The notes beneath the pieces are model-generated. The model had not been told where the DNA came from, searched no databases, and saw nothing but the letters and a program-made list of their open reading frames with translations. DNA of 64,000 nt from JAHFDS01 sp964593795 (GTDB lineage: Bacteria > Myxococcota_A > Polyangia > JAHFDS01): contig CAZQJC010000296.1 of NCBI GenBank assembly GCA_964593795.1, positions 26,545-90,544 of the forward strand, in the 5' to 3' direction. Of the stretch, positions 1 to 8,312 are shown one piece after another (the first letter of the stretch is position 1; each line of letters begins with the position of its first letter). Position numbers and translations under genes: made by a program.

Positions 1-213
1 CTGCTTGTCGAGCTTGCGCACTCGCGCCGCGCGCCCGCCCGACTCGGCGCGCAGGTCCTCGACGTGCCGCGCGTAGTCGCGGACGAGGTAGCTGCCCGGC
101 GACCAGGCCGGCATCGCGACCTCGAGCGCACGCCCGTCCGGCGCGCTCACGGTGAGCTCGACCTCGATGCGATGCGTGTGCGGCGCGGGGAAGCGGAGGG
201 AGTAGGCGATCAC
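1..213 (-). CDS. M61-family glycyl aminopeptidase-like protein, N-terminus only
   Basis: The C-terminal part lies beyond the window edge; 71 codons are visible. The reading frame runs from a GTG at 213 and encodes a beta-sandwich-like N-terminus containing PAWSPGSYLVRDYARHV, which matches the conserved N-terminal signature of M61 (glycyl aminopeptidase / PDZ protease) proteins. The HExxH protease site and PDZ domain expected in this family would lie outside the window. The GTG overlaps the TGA stop of the preceding gene by 4 bases (GTGA), supporting this start and translational coupling. Assignment rests on the N-terminal motif alone. Confidence 0.7.
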   Translation of the reverse strand, partial: MIAYSLRFPAPHTHRIEVELTVSAPDGRALEVAMPAWSPGSYLVRDYARHVEDLRAESGGRAARVRKLDKQ

Positions 214-821
214 GGGAAGTACCCGAGACCGAGTCCGACGCTCGTGGAGTCGCAGTTCCTCCCGCACACGGAGTCGGGCGTGTACACCTCGTAGAGCGCG
301 GTGATCGTCAGGCCCAGGTGCGACGACAGGAACACCACCGCGCCGCCGCCGGCGCCCAGGATGGTCAGATCGTCGATGCCCTCGGCGACGAAGAGCCGCC
401 CCACCTTGCCGAGCACGAAGGGCGAGAAGTCATACGACCGGTAGAGCACGTAGCGGACGAGCGGCGAGACCTCGAGGGTGTTGGCCGACTTGCTCGCGGC
501 CGTGCCCACGACCTGCAGCCCGAGCGAGAGCCCCGGCAGCACGTAGTAGCCGTACGACGCACCGAAGGAGAACGCGCTGTCCCCGAACGACGACGAGTAC
601 CCGAGCAGGAGGCCGATCTGCTGCGTGCCCGTCTCGAACGGCCGGCGTGGCTCGCGGAGCACCATCGTTCCGGGCGGAGGAGGCTGCGGCCCACCCTCGG
701 GCCCACCCTCCGGCACACCCTCGGGCATCACCGGCGGCGCCGCCGGCGGCCCCGGCACCGGCTCGTCCGCCGACGCAGCGCGTGCACCGAGCAAGATCGC
801 GAGGACGAGCGCGTGTCTCAA
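210..821 (-). CDS. Secreted, probable outer-membrane beta-barrel protein
   Basis: This 203-residue product has a hydrophobic signal peptide ending near ASADEP, a Pro/Gly-rich linker, and then alternating Gly/aromatic stretches such as GLLLGYSSSFGDSAFSFG, ending in the aromatic GLGYFP. That pattern fits a small outer-membrane beta-barrel. The frame stays open up to 893, but the TTG at 821 is preferred: GGAGG lies 5 bases upstream, and the signal peptide then begins at residue 1. The upstream part of the open frame is simple-sequence-like. The terminal motif C-G-R-N-C may form a disulfide. No specific function can be recognised. Confidence 0.7.
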   Translation of the reverse strand: MRHALVLAILLGARAASADEPVPGPPAAPPVMPEGVPEGGPEGGPQPPPPGTMVLREPRRPFETGTQQIGLLLGYSSSFGDSAFSFGASYGYYVLPGLSLGLQVVGTAASKSANTLEVSPLVRYVLYRSYDFSPFVLGKVGRLFVAEGIDDLTILGAGGGAVVFLSSHLGLTITALYEVYTPDSVCGRNCDSTSVGLGLGYFP

Positions 822-889
822 AGCCACCTCCACGAGGCCAGCGGCTCCGGTCCGGCCGAAGCCCGAAGCCCGTAACCCGTAGCCCTTGG

Positions 890-2389
890 TCATTGGGGGA
901 TCCTGATCTGGGGTTTCTGCGGCGGCAACACGAACTGGCTGTCGCCCGCCTTCGGCTTCGGAGGCCTCGGCGGCTTCGGGGGCTTGGGCGGCCCCTTCGG
1001 CTTGCGGATGGCCGCCTTCGGCTCGCTCCCCTCGCCGGCGCCGTGCGCCGCGTCGGGCGCGCGCGCAGCGTCGGCCGGCGCAGCGTCGCGAGGCAGCGCC
1101 CCATCCGCCGGACGAGGCGCGTCGGGGACGATCGCGGCTGCGGCCGCGTCAGGCGCGGCAGGCAGCGCGCCCGGCTGGCGCAGGTGCATGACCACCGCCC
1201 CGCCGGCGAGCGCGAGCCCGAGCCCGCCGACCGCCCACAGCCGGGCGGACGACCGCACCCGCGCCTTCTGGCGCACCTGCGTCTGCCCGAACATCGTCAT
1301 CGACGGCGACAGCGCGGGCTGCTCCCGCGTCAGGTGCCGCGAGCCGAGCGCCACCCCCGCCGCGGGCCCCACCGCCTCGAGCGCCGCGAGCACCTCGCTC
1401 GCGCTGCCGAAGCGATCCTCCGGCGCCTTCGCCAGGAGCCGCTCGATCACCGCGTCGAGCGCGCGCGGGATGTTCGCCTCGGGCGCCACCTCGGACGCGA
1501 TCGGCGGCGCCTTCTGCAGGTGCGCCTGCAGGAGCTCGAAGTATGTGTCGCCGTTGAACGGGAGCTGCCCCGTCAGCGCCTCGAACAGCATGATGCCCAC
1601 GGCGTACAGGTCCGCGCGGTGGTCGATCTTCTTGCCGAGGCACTGCTCGGGCGACATGTAGAGCGGCGTGCCGACGGGCACCCCGGTCTGCGTCTTCGAC
1701 ACGCCGGGCGTCTGCTCGCCGAGGAGCTTGGCCACGCCGAAGTCGAGGATCTTGATCGTCGGGCGGTCGCCCGCCTCCTCGACCACGATGACGTTGTCGG
1801 GCTTGAGATCGCGATGGACGATGCCCTTTTCGTGCACCACCTCGAGCGCGCGGAGGATGTCGTGGAACATCGGCAGCGCGAGCCCGGGCTCGAGCCGCTT
1901 GCGCTCCTCGATCCACTTCGACAAGGGCTTGCCCTCGAGGAGCTCCATCACGTAGTACTGCCGGCCGTCGGGGAGCTGCCCGAAGCCGAAGATGTCGATC
2001 AGGCTCTTCTGCTTGATCTGGTTGACCGCGCGCGCCTCCTGCACGAACCGGCCATGCGCGTCCGGGTCACCCGCGAACGCCCCACCGAGGACCTTGATCG
2101 CCGCCGTCTTGCCGATGAGCGGATGGACGGCGCGGTAGACGACGCCCATCCCGCCGCGGCCGAGCACGCCCTCGACGACGTACTCGCCGACCTGCGTCCC
2201 TGGCGCGAGCTCGACCATCGGGGACTGCGGCGCCGGCGTCGCACCGGTCGCCTGCGGCGGCGGCACGAGCGCCGTCGCGGCCGTGCTGATCTCCTTGCCG
2301 GGCGGGTCCACCGTCTCGCAGTGGTCGACACACCGCCGTGACCCGGCCATCGCCTGGCGGTCGCAGACCTCGCAGTGGTTCGTGTCCAC
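890..2389 (-). CDS. Membrane-anchored Ser/Thr protein kinase (PknB/Pkn type)
   Basis: This is a 499-residue Hanks-type kinase. A small Cys cluster (C6, C9, C20, C24), possibly zinc-binding, precedes the kinase domain at about residues 68-340. All catalytic motifs are present: glycine loop GRGGMG (77-82), Lys99, HRDLKPDN (H192-D194), DFG (216-218) and SPEQ. One transmembrane helix follows at about 384-403, then a Pro/Lys-rich tail. This is the usual myxobacterial layout, except that the tail is a PPKPPKPP low-complexity segment rather than a sensor domain. The start is a GTG. It lies 9 bases downstream of the next kinase gene, suggesting one operon. Confidence 0.93.
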   Translation of the reverse strand: MDTNHCEVCDRQAMAGSRRCVDHCETVDPPGKEISTAATALVPPPQATGATPAPQSPMVELAPGTQVGEYVVEGVLGRGGMGVVYRAVHPLIGKTAAIKVLGGAFAGDPDAHGRFVQEARAVNQIKQKSLIDIFGFGQLPDGRQYYVMELLEGKPLSKWIEERKRLEPGLALPMFHDILRALEVVHEKGIVHRDLKPDNVIVVEEAGDRPTIKILDFGVAKLLGEQTPGVSKTQTGVPVGTPLYMSPEQCLGKKIDHRADLYAVGIMLFEALTGQLPFNGDTYFELLQAHLQKAPPIASEVAPEANIPRALDAVIERLLAKAPEDRFGSASEVLAALEAVGPAAGVALGSRHLTREQPALSPSMTMFGQTQVRQKARVRSSARLWAVGGLGLALAGGAVVMHLRQPGALPAAPDAAAAAIVPDAPRPADGALPRDAAPADAARAPDAAHGAGEGSEPKAAIRKPKGPPKPPKPPRPPKPKAGDSQFVLPPQKPQIRIPQ

Positions 2390-2398
2390 CTGCTGAAG

Positions 2399-3595
2399 CT
2401 AGCGCATTCGCATCGCGAAGTAGATGCCCGCGGCGACCACCGCGGCCAGGGCCGGCAGCACGATGGCCCACGGCACACCGCCCTGCTTCTCGGGCTCCTT
2501 GCGCGCCGAGCCCATCTGGTTGCGCTGCTGGGTCGGCGACGGCCGAGCCGCGGGCGCCTCGGGCGCGGCTGGCCGCGCCGCGGCCACCATGGCGCCCATC
2601 CCGGGCGCCGCCCGCGACGTCATCATCTGCGCGACCGGGGAGTGCTGGGCTGCCGCTGGCGCCGCCGGTGCCGCCGGTGCCGGCGCAGGTGCCGCCGCGG
2701 GCACCGCGGCCTCGCCGGGCAGCTTGCCCTCCCGCAACGCCTGGTGGAGCATCTCGCGCGCGGTCTTCGCGCCCGCGAAGCGCTGCTCGATGGGCTTTCG
2801 CAGCATCTTGAGGATCCACGCCTCGAACCCGGGCGGGATCTCGAGATCGGCGCGCCCGCGCGACGGCGGCGCGGGCTCCTCCTTGACCTGCTTGGCCATC
2901 ACCTCGTGGGCCGCGTTACCCGTGAACGGCGGCTGCCCGGTGACCATCGCGTAGGCGACGCAGCCGAGCTGGTAGAGGTCGGTGCGGCCGTCGACCTTGC
3001 CGCCCGCGATCTGCTCGGGCGCCTGGTACTCCGGCGTCCCCAGCGTCGCGCCGAACTGCGTGAGCGCCTGGCTCTTCTGCTCCTCGCCGCTCCCGATCTT
3101 CGCGGAGCGGAAGTCGGTCACGCGCAGGATCTCGACGCCGGTCGGCGACGGCGCGAACACGAGGTTCTTCGGGTTCAGATCGCGGTGCACGACGTGGTTC
3201 TCGTGCAGGATCTCCAGCAAGTCGAGCAACCAGTCGAGGTACGTGATGGCGTGCTCCACGGGGAGCCGCCCCTGCCGGGCCAGGCGCGCCGCGAGCGTCT
3301 CGCCCGCGCACATCTCCATCACGACGAAGGGCTCGTTGCCGTCGGCGCCCTGCTCGAGCAGGGCGGGCACGGCCTGGTGATGGATCTTGCCGAGCACGTC
3401 AGCCTCGCGCTGGAACCTGCCCCGGTGCTCGCGATCCCCGGCGAGCACGGAGTTGAGCAGCTTGATCGACACCGCGACCTGGTCTGACAGGCGCGTGCCG
3501 CGGCAGGTCGCCGTGGGCGGGCCCGGGTCCATCACCTCGTCGATGCGGTACTTGCCACCGAGCAACTCGCCCACTGCAGCCTTCGCCATGCGCAC
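2399..3595 (-). CDS. Ser/Thr kinase-like protein with degenerate motifs (probable pseudokinase)
   Basis: This 398-residue protein has the kinase fold but altered catalytic elements. The glycine loop is DPGPPTAT instead of GxGxxG. The lysine is kept (K45 in SIK). The catalytic loop reads HRDLNPKN, with Asn replacing the usual Lys after HRDL. The magnesium-binding DFG is DFR (161-163). APEQ is present in the activation segment. A C-terminal Pro/Ala-rich region ends in a transmembrane helix at about 373-393. It may bind nucleotide weakly or act as a scaffold for the adjacent canonical kinase. Translation may start at the GTG (3595) or at the ATG two codons later (3589). Confidence 0.85.
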   Translation of the reverse strand: MRMAKAAVGELLGGKYRIDEVMDPGPPTATCRGTRLSDQVAVSIKLLNSVLAGDREHRGRFQREADVLGKIHHQAVPALLEQGADGNEPFVVMEMCAGETLAARLARQGRLPVEHAITYLDWLLDLLEILHENHVVHRDLNPKNLVFAPSPTGVEILRVTDFRSAKIGSGEEQKSQALTQFGATLGTPEYQAPEQIAGGKVDGRTDLYQLGCVAYAMVTGQPPFTGNAAHEVMAKQVKEEPAPPSRGRADLEIPPGFEAWILKMLRKPIEQRFAGAKTAREMLHQALREGKLPGEAAVPAAAPAPAPAAPAAPAAAQHSPVAQMMTSRAAPGMGAMVAAARPAAPEAPAARPSPTQQRNQMGSARKEPEKQGGVPWAIVLPALAAVVAAGIYFAMRMR

Positions 3596-3649
3596 ATCGT
3601 ACCGCAGGCCCCCCGGGCATGCGCTGTTTCTGCCGCGATCGGGCCGGGG

Positions 3650-3898
3650 TCAGCGGCGGTCGTCGCCCGGGAACGTCGTCTCGACCCGCTCGTCGAGGCC
3701 GCCGCCGCGCTCCGGATCGACGCGCGGAGCAGGGCCGACACACGCCGGACAAGGCAGGCGCATCGAGAGGAGGCCGCTGCCGGTGCACGGAGCGCACGGG
3801 CCGCCGGCCGTGACGCCGTGGCCCTCGCAGGCCGCGCAATCGACCCGCAGGACCTGATGGCCCGCGCCCTGACACGCCGGGCAATTGGCTCGAGCCAT
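3650..3898 (-). CDS. DnaJ-type cysteine-repeat mini-protein
   Basis: This 82-residue protein has four CxxC pairs (C6/C9, C21/C24, C35/C38, C50/C53). The first three are followed by GxG or GxGx turns, as in the CxxCxGxG zinc-binding repeats of DnaJ and anti-TRAP proteins. No J domain is present. Two structural zinc ions are likely by analogy. GGAGG lies upstream of the ATG, though at the long end of normal spacing, and a TAGACT hexamer (3919-3924) sits just further upstream. It lies between the OmpA gene and the kinases, all on the same strand. The function is unknown. Confidence 0.7.
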   Translation of the reverse strand: MARANCPACQGAGHQVLRVDCAACEGHGVTAGGPCAPCTGSGLLSMRLPCPACVGPAPRVDPERGGGLDERVETTFPGDDRR

Positions 3899-3983
3899 TC
3901 GCGTCGCCTCCGCCCCCGAGTCTACCAGATGCCCCCGGAATCCAGGGGTTCTCGCGCTCGGGCGGCCGGGCGCACCAAATGGA

Positions 3984-4015
3984 ACGGGGCGCCCGACATC
4001 GGCCGGGCGCCCCGT
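3984..4015 (-). terminator. GC-rich hairpin downstream of the OmpA gene
   Basis: A perfect 12-bp stem (3984-3995 pairing with 4004-4015) encloses an 8-nt loop just beyond the stop codon of the OmpA-family gene. Only a short T-poor stretch follows, so this is a terminator-like or 3'-end-stabilising hairpin rather than a classical rho-independent site. Confidence 0.55.
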
Positions 4016-4035
4016 GAGTTGCGACTAAATTCAGG

Positions 4036-5571
4036 CTAGTTGGCGCCCTTGGCCGGCTTCGCGGGCTTCTTGGCCTTCTCGGCGCCGGCCTTCTCACCGG
4101 CCGCGCCCTTCTTCCCCTTCTTGCCCTTCTTCTCCTTGACCGGAGCAGCGGGCAGGACCTTGAAGTCGATGCGGCGGTTCTTCGTGCGGTTCTCGTCGCT
4201 GTCGTTCGGGAACTTCGGCTTGGTCTGACCCAGGCCGAGCGCCACGATCCGCTTGGCGGCGATCTTCTTCTTGGTCAGGTACTTCTTGACCGCGTTCGCG
4301 CGCGCCTTCGACAGCGCGAGGTTGCGCGGCGCCTTGCCCTTGTTGTCCGTGTGGCCCGAGACCTCCACGCGGATCTGCGGGTTGTCCTTCATGACCTTCG
4401 CGATCTTGTCGAGGATCGGGAAGGCCTCCGGCAGCAGGATCGCCTTGCCGCTCTTGAAGGTGATGCCCTCGAACGTACCCTCGAGGTACTTGTCCGGCGG
4501 GCAGCCGTCGTACTCGGCCGGTCCCGGCACGTCCGGGCACTTGTCGTTCGCGTCGAGCACGCCGTCGCCGTCACGATCCGGCGGCGGAGGCGGCAGCGGA
4601 CAGCCCTTCTCGTCGACCTTCGTCCCCGGCGGCGTGCCCGGGCACTGATCCTTGTCGTCCATCACGCCGTCGCCGTCCGAGTCCTTCGGCAACGAGCAGC
4701 CCTTCTCGTCGACCTTGTCGCCAGGCGGCGTGCCCGGGCACTGGTCCTTGTCGTCCATCACGCCGTCGCCGTCCGAGTCCTTCGGCAGCGAGCAGCCGTT
4801 CGCGTCGACCTTGTCGCCCTTGAGCGTGTTCGGGCACTTGTCCTTGTCGTCGGTGACGCCGTCGCCGTCGGTGTCCTTCGGCGGCTCGATCACCTCGACC
4901 TTCTTCTTGCCGAACGTATAGGCGACGCCGAGCTGGGCCTGGAAGTCGTCCGTGCCGCGCTTCGAGCCCGACCCGTGCGGATCGTCGATGATGTAGCGGA
5001 GGTCGAGGCGCGCCGAGAGCGGCTTGTCCTTGAGGAGCTGGTACTTCGCGCCGAAGCCGAAGTCGAGCGCCGGGGCCGTGTCACCGCCGTTGGCGCCACC
5101 GCCGCCCGGGGTCGGCTCGTCCGACGTGAGCCGGACGAGGCCGGCGCCCGCGAGGATGAACGGCGTCAGCCGGTCCTCCATCAGCGGGATGCCGAGGTTC
5201 ACGTTCACGAGCCCCCACCAGTAGTTCATGTTCTGGTTGACCGCCGGCAGCTTCGCCGACGTGGGCGACAAGCTGGCCTCCATCTCGAGGGAGGGGACGA
5301 TCTTCCAGACCTTGGCGACCGGCAGGTTGACGCCGGCGCGAAGGCCCATCAGGAAGCCGAACTGCTTCGGCTGGAGCCGGCCGCCGGGGAACTGATCATC
5401 CCGGTCCGGGGAGCTCTTGCCGAGCTCGTGGGGCCCCTTCTGGTCCTGCTGCACGCCACCGATGAAGCCACCGACGTCGACGCTCCACTTCTCGTCTTGG
5501 GCGCTGGCGGACCGAGCGGCCAGGGCCACCCCGAAAAACATACCTAGGCAAACGAGCTTACGCGTCCTCAA
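4036..5571 (-). CDS. OmpA-family outer-membrane protein with TSP3 calcium repeats
   Basis: This 511-residue protein has a signal peptide ending at ASAQ and an N-terminal beta-barrel-like domain of about 220 residues. Four thrombospondin type 3 repeats follow (DxDGDGVxDDxDxCP, each closed by a second Cys), then an OmpA-like peptidoglycan-binding domain with the signature region GHTDNKG and RxKNRRIDF. It ends in a Lys/Ala-rich tail. It probably tethers the outer membrane to peptidoglycan. The frame is open up to 5748, but the TTG at 5571 gives a proper signal peptide and has GGAGG 6 bases upstream, so it is preferred. Confidence 0.9.
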   Translation of the reverse strand: MRTRKLVCLGMFFGVALAARSASAQDEKWSVDVGGFIGGVQQDQKGPHELGKSSPDRDDQFPGGRLQPKQFGFLMGLRAGVNLPVAKVWKIVPSLEMEASLSPTSAKLPAVNQNMNYWWGLVNVNLGIPLMEDRLTPFILAGAGLVRLTSDEPTPGGGGANGGDTAPALDFGFGAKYQLLKDKPLSARLDLRYIIDDPHGSGSKRGTDDFQAQLGVAYTFGKKKVEVIEPPKDTDGDGVTDDKDKCPNTLKGDKVDANGCSLPKDSDGDGVMDDKDQCPGTPPGDKVDEKGCSLPKDSDGDGVMDDKDQCPGTPPGTKVDEKGCPLPPPPPDRDGDGVLDANDKCPDVPGPAEYDGCPPDKYLEGTFEGITFKSGKAILLPEAFPILDKIAKVMKDNPQIRVEVSGHTDNKGKAPRNLALSKARANAVKKYLTKKKIAAKRIVALGLGQTKPKFPNDSDENRTKNRRIDFKVLPAAPVKEKKGKKGKKGAAGEKAGAEKAKKPAKPAKGAN

Positions 5572-5721
5572 TGTCGCCCTCCGGCGTCTGCAGCACTGCG
5601 GCTTCCCCTGGGCTATCCCAGGAGTCGAACCGCCGTCCGGACCCCCCTCCGGTGGTTGGGCGCAGGCAAGATGCTGCGGAGCCCCCCACCGCAGGCAATA
5701 CGATAAAACCGAGTGGCCGAA

Positions 5722-5750
5722 TGTATAACCTAGTCGGGCGGGCGGCACAA
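5722..5750 (-). promoter_or_regulatory. Candidate sigma70-type promoter for the OmpA gene
   Basis: On the minus strand TTGTGC (5745-5750) and TATACA (5722-5727) are separated by exactly 17 bases. They match the -35 and -10 consensus at 3 of 6 and 4 of 6 positions. This would give a 5' leader of about 145 nt before the TTG start. The 279-nt intergenic stretch 5572-5850 holds nothing else clearly recognisable. Confidence 0.4.
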
Positions 5751-5836
5751 CATGTGCGAGCGCCTATGAACACCGTCGATTTCGCGCCCTGCCTGGGACC
5801 CATCCGGAGGGTTTGACCAGGCCGGGCCAGGCCGGC

Positions 5837-5842
5837 TACGAT
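5837..5842 (+). promoter_or_regulatory. -10-like hexamer 8 nt before a start codon
   Basis: TACGAT ends 8 nt before the GTG start at 5851, so transcription would begin almost at the start codon. No good -35 element is visible. Confidence 0.35.
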
Positions 5843-5850
5843 CGGAGGCG

Positions 5851-7116
5851 GTGACCTCTCTTTCCGTGGTTCTGCCGGCCTACAACGAGGAGGCCGCGCT
5901 CGGTCCCGTGCTCGACCGGCTGTTCGCCGCGTTGCCCCAGATCCTGACCGACGGCCGGCTCGACCGGCTCGAGGTGGTCGTGGTGGACGACGGGTCGACG
6001 GACCGCACCGCGGAGGTCGCGGCTCGGTACCAGGGCAAGATCGTCCTCTGCCAGCACCCGAAGAACCGGGGCTACGGCGCCGCCCTCAAGACCGGCTTCG
6101 AGGCCGCCACGGGCGATCTCCTGGCGTTCTACGACGCCGACGGCACCTGCCCGCCCGCGGCCCTCGGCGAGATGTCGCAGCGCCTGCAGGGTGATGCCGC
6201 CGCCGCGAGCGACGTGGTGGTCGCCGTGCGCCTGCACCGGGGGCGCACGGAGATGCCGCTCTTCCGGTGGCTCGCCAACAAGGCCTTCGCGCTCCTCCTG
6301 CGCGCGCTGTCGGGCGAGCCGGTGACCGACACCGCGAGCGGCATGCGCATGTTCCGCAAGGCCGACCTCGAGCGGCTCTACCCGCTGCCGGACGGGATGC
6401 ACCTGACGCCCGCGATGAGCGCCAAGTGCATCGTCGAGGGCCTCTCGGTCGCCGAGGTCCCCATCGACTACGACGAGCGCATCGGCGAGTCGAAGCTCGC
6501 GCCGTTCTCGGACGGCCTGCGCTTCGTGGGGATCATGCTCGACACGATCCTCGTCTACAACCCGCTGCGCGTCTTCTGGTCCCTCGGCTTCCTCTGCTTC
6601 TTCGTGGCGCTCCTCCTCATGATCCAGCCGACCATCGACTGGGTCACCAAGGCCGTGCTGCCCGACGGCGGCTACTACGTCTACCGCTCGATCTCGGCGC
6701 TCACGCTCGTGGGCGCGGGCGTCAACATCCTCACCCTGGGCCTGCTGGCCTCGCTCGTGGTCACGCGCCTCTTCCCCGAACGGCCGCGGCGCAGCCGCTG
6801 GGAGCGCGTGATCCTGAAGCTGCGCCTGCATGGCGCCCTCGGCTGGTCGGGCCTCGCCATGCTCGCGGTCTCGGGGGGCATCGCGGGCACGCTGGCCTGG
6901 GAGCAGTTCTTCGGCGCCGGCATCCGCGCGCACTGGTCGGTCCTCGTCGCCGCCGCCAGCGTGGGCCTCATCGGCGTGCAGCTCACGGTCGCGTCGCTGC
7001 TCGTGCGCCTCGTCAACAGCGTCCACCGGGTGCGCCGGGTGGCGGTGCCGGTGGCGAAGGACCTGCGGTCGCCCGAGGCGCGCCCCGCGGAGCAGCGCCC
7101 CAGCGCCACCGCGTGA
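5851..7116 (+). CDS. Membrane-bound GT2 glycosyltransferase (polyprenyl-phosphate type)
   Basis: The 421-residue protein begins with a family 2 GT-A domain: VVLPAYNEEAA, then DDGSTDRT and the metal-binding DADGT motif (about residues 1-230). Four hydrophobic segments follow in the C-terminal half. This matches the dolichol/undecaprenyl-phosphate sugar transferase group, which moves a sugar from a nucleotide donor to a lipid carrier at the inner membrane. It is the first gene of the plus-strand glycan operon and overlaps the next gene by 4 bases (GTGA). The donor sugar cannot be told from sequence. Confidence 0.88.
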   Translation: MTSLSVVLPAYNEEAALGPVLDRLFAALPQILTDGRLDRLEVVVVDDGSTDRTAEVAARYQGKIVLCQHPKNRGYGAALKTGFEAATGDLLAFYDADGTCPPAALGEMSQRLQGDAAAASDVVVAVRLHRGRTEMPLFRWLANKAFALLLRALSGEPVTDTASGMRMFRKADLERLYPLPDGMHLTPAMSAKCIVEGLSVAEVPIDYDERIGESKLAPFSDGLRFVGIMLDTILVYNPLRVFWSLGFLCFFVALLLMIQPTIDWVTKAVLPDGGYYVYRSISALTLVGAGVNILTLGLLASLVVTRLFPERPRRSRWERVILKLRLHGALGWSGLAMLAVSGGIAGTLAWEQFFGAGIRAHWSVLVAAASVGLIGVQLTVASLLVRLVNSVHRVRRVAVPVAKDLRSPEARPAEQRPSATA

Positions 7117-8255
7117 AGGTCCCGCTCTCCCGCCCGAGCTTCGGCGAAGCGGAACGCGCCGCGATCCAGGGGCCGCTGGAACGCGGCTGGGTGGTGCAAG
7201 GGCCGGAGGTGGCCGCGTTCGAGCGCGAGTTCGCCGCCTGGGTCCGCGTGCCGAGCGCCATCGCCACGACCTCGTGCACGACCGCGCTGCAGCTCGCGGC
7301 CGAGACGATGGGGCTCCGACCCGGCGACGAGGTCATCGTCCCGGCCTTCACGTGGATCGCGACCGCGAGCGCCATCGAGCACGCGGGAGGCCGCGCGGTC
7401 TTCTGCGATGTGTCGCTCGAGACGTGGAACCTCGACCCGGCGTCGCTCGAGCGCGCGATCGGCCCGCGCACGGTCGGCATCGTGGCGGTGCATCTGTTCG
7501 GCCGCCTGGCGCCCGTGGACGCCGTGCTCGAGATCGCGCGGGTGCACCGGCTGTGGGTGCTCGAGGACGCCGCGTGCGCGCTGGGCGCGACGAAGGGGGG
7601 CCAGCACGCCGGAACGTTCGGCGATGCCGGCTGCTGGAGCTTCCACCCGCGCAAGTCCATCACGACCGGTGAGGGCGGCATGCTCACCGTCTCGCGCCAA
7701 GGAGCCGAGGAGGCTGCGCGCAGCCTGCGCGATCACGGCGTCGGCGCCCCGGCGGCCGGTCGTGGTCGGCTCCCGGACTACGCGCGCATCGGCTTCAACT
7801 TCCGGATGACGGACCTTCAGGCCGCCCTCGGGCGTGCACAGCTCGCGCGGGCCACGGCGCTCATCGATCAGCGGCGAGCCATCGCGGAGCGCTACCGGGA
7901 GGCGCTCGCGGACGTCGTCTGGCTTCGCCTGCCCGAGGACCCACCAGCCGGCGAGACCCACGGCTGGCAGGCCTTCGTGGTGCGGATCGAGACGGAGCGC
8001 CCCTCGGTCGAGGCCCTCGGGGCGCTCACAGCCCGCCGCGACGCCCTGATGGCCGCGCTCGGCGAAGCGGGCGTCGAGACCCGCCCGGGTACGCATGCGC
8101 CGCCGCTCCTTTCCGCCTACCGCGACCGCGGCGCGACGCCGTCGTCCCTGCCCGGAGCGGCCCTGGCGCAGGGGATCTCGCTGGCCTTGCCGCTCTACCC
8201 GGACCTCGCGGAGGACGCCCAGGCCTACGTCTGCGAGCGGATCCGCGCCTTCTGA
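7113..8255 (+). CDS. DegT/DnrJ/EryC1/StrS-family PLP aminotransferase
   Basis: This 380-residue enzyme probably aminates a keto-sugar nucleotide. Seen directly are the N-terminal LSRPSFGEAE, the cofactor-phosphate region SCTTALQ, PAFTWIATA, VEDAAC-like LEDAAC at 150, and the PLP lysine K181 in HPRKSITTGEGG. Length is normal for the family. The GTG start overlaps the stop of the glycosyltransferase gene (GTGA). The two downstream radical SAM genes suggest the aminated sugar is further remodelled. The sugar position and stereochemistry cannot be deduced. Confidence 0.92.
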   Translation: MKVPLSRPSFGEAERAAIQGPLERGWVVQGPEVAAFEREFAAWVRVPSAIATTSCTTALQLAAETMGLRPGDEVIVPAFTWIATASAIEHAGGRAVFCDVSLETWNLDPASLERAIGPRTVGIVAVHLFGRLAPVDAVLEIARVHRLWVLEDAACALGATKGGQHAGTFGDAGCWSFHPRKSITTGEGGMLTVSRQGAEEAARSLRDHGVGAPAAGRGRLPDYARIGFNFRMTDLQAALGRAQLARATALIDQRRAIAERYREALADVVWLRLPEDPPAGETHGWQAFVVRIETERPSVEALGALTARRDALMAALGEAGVETRPGTHAPPLLSAYRDRGATPSSLPGAALAQGISLALPLYPDLAEDAQAYVCERIRAF

Positions 8256-8298
8256 TCCGCGGCCGCGGGCCAGGCGAGCCGGCCTCCCCAAAGTCGGC

Positions 8299-8304
8299 TA
8301 TGAT
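8299..8304 (+). promoter_or_regulatory. -10-like hexamer 8 nt before a start codon
   Basis: TATGAT (5 of 6 matches to TATAAT) ends 8 nt before the ATG at 8313. It would produce an essentially leaderless transcript of the radical SAM gene. No clear -35 is visible. Confidence 0.4.
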
Positions 8305-8312
8305 CCGGTCGG

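Noticed and set aside
647..2341. Long plus-strand open frame across the kinase gene
   Set aside because: It is antisense to a clear kinase with all motifs; its own translation is Arg/Leu-rich and motif-free.
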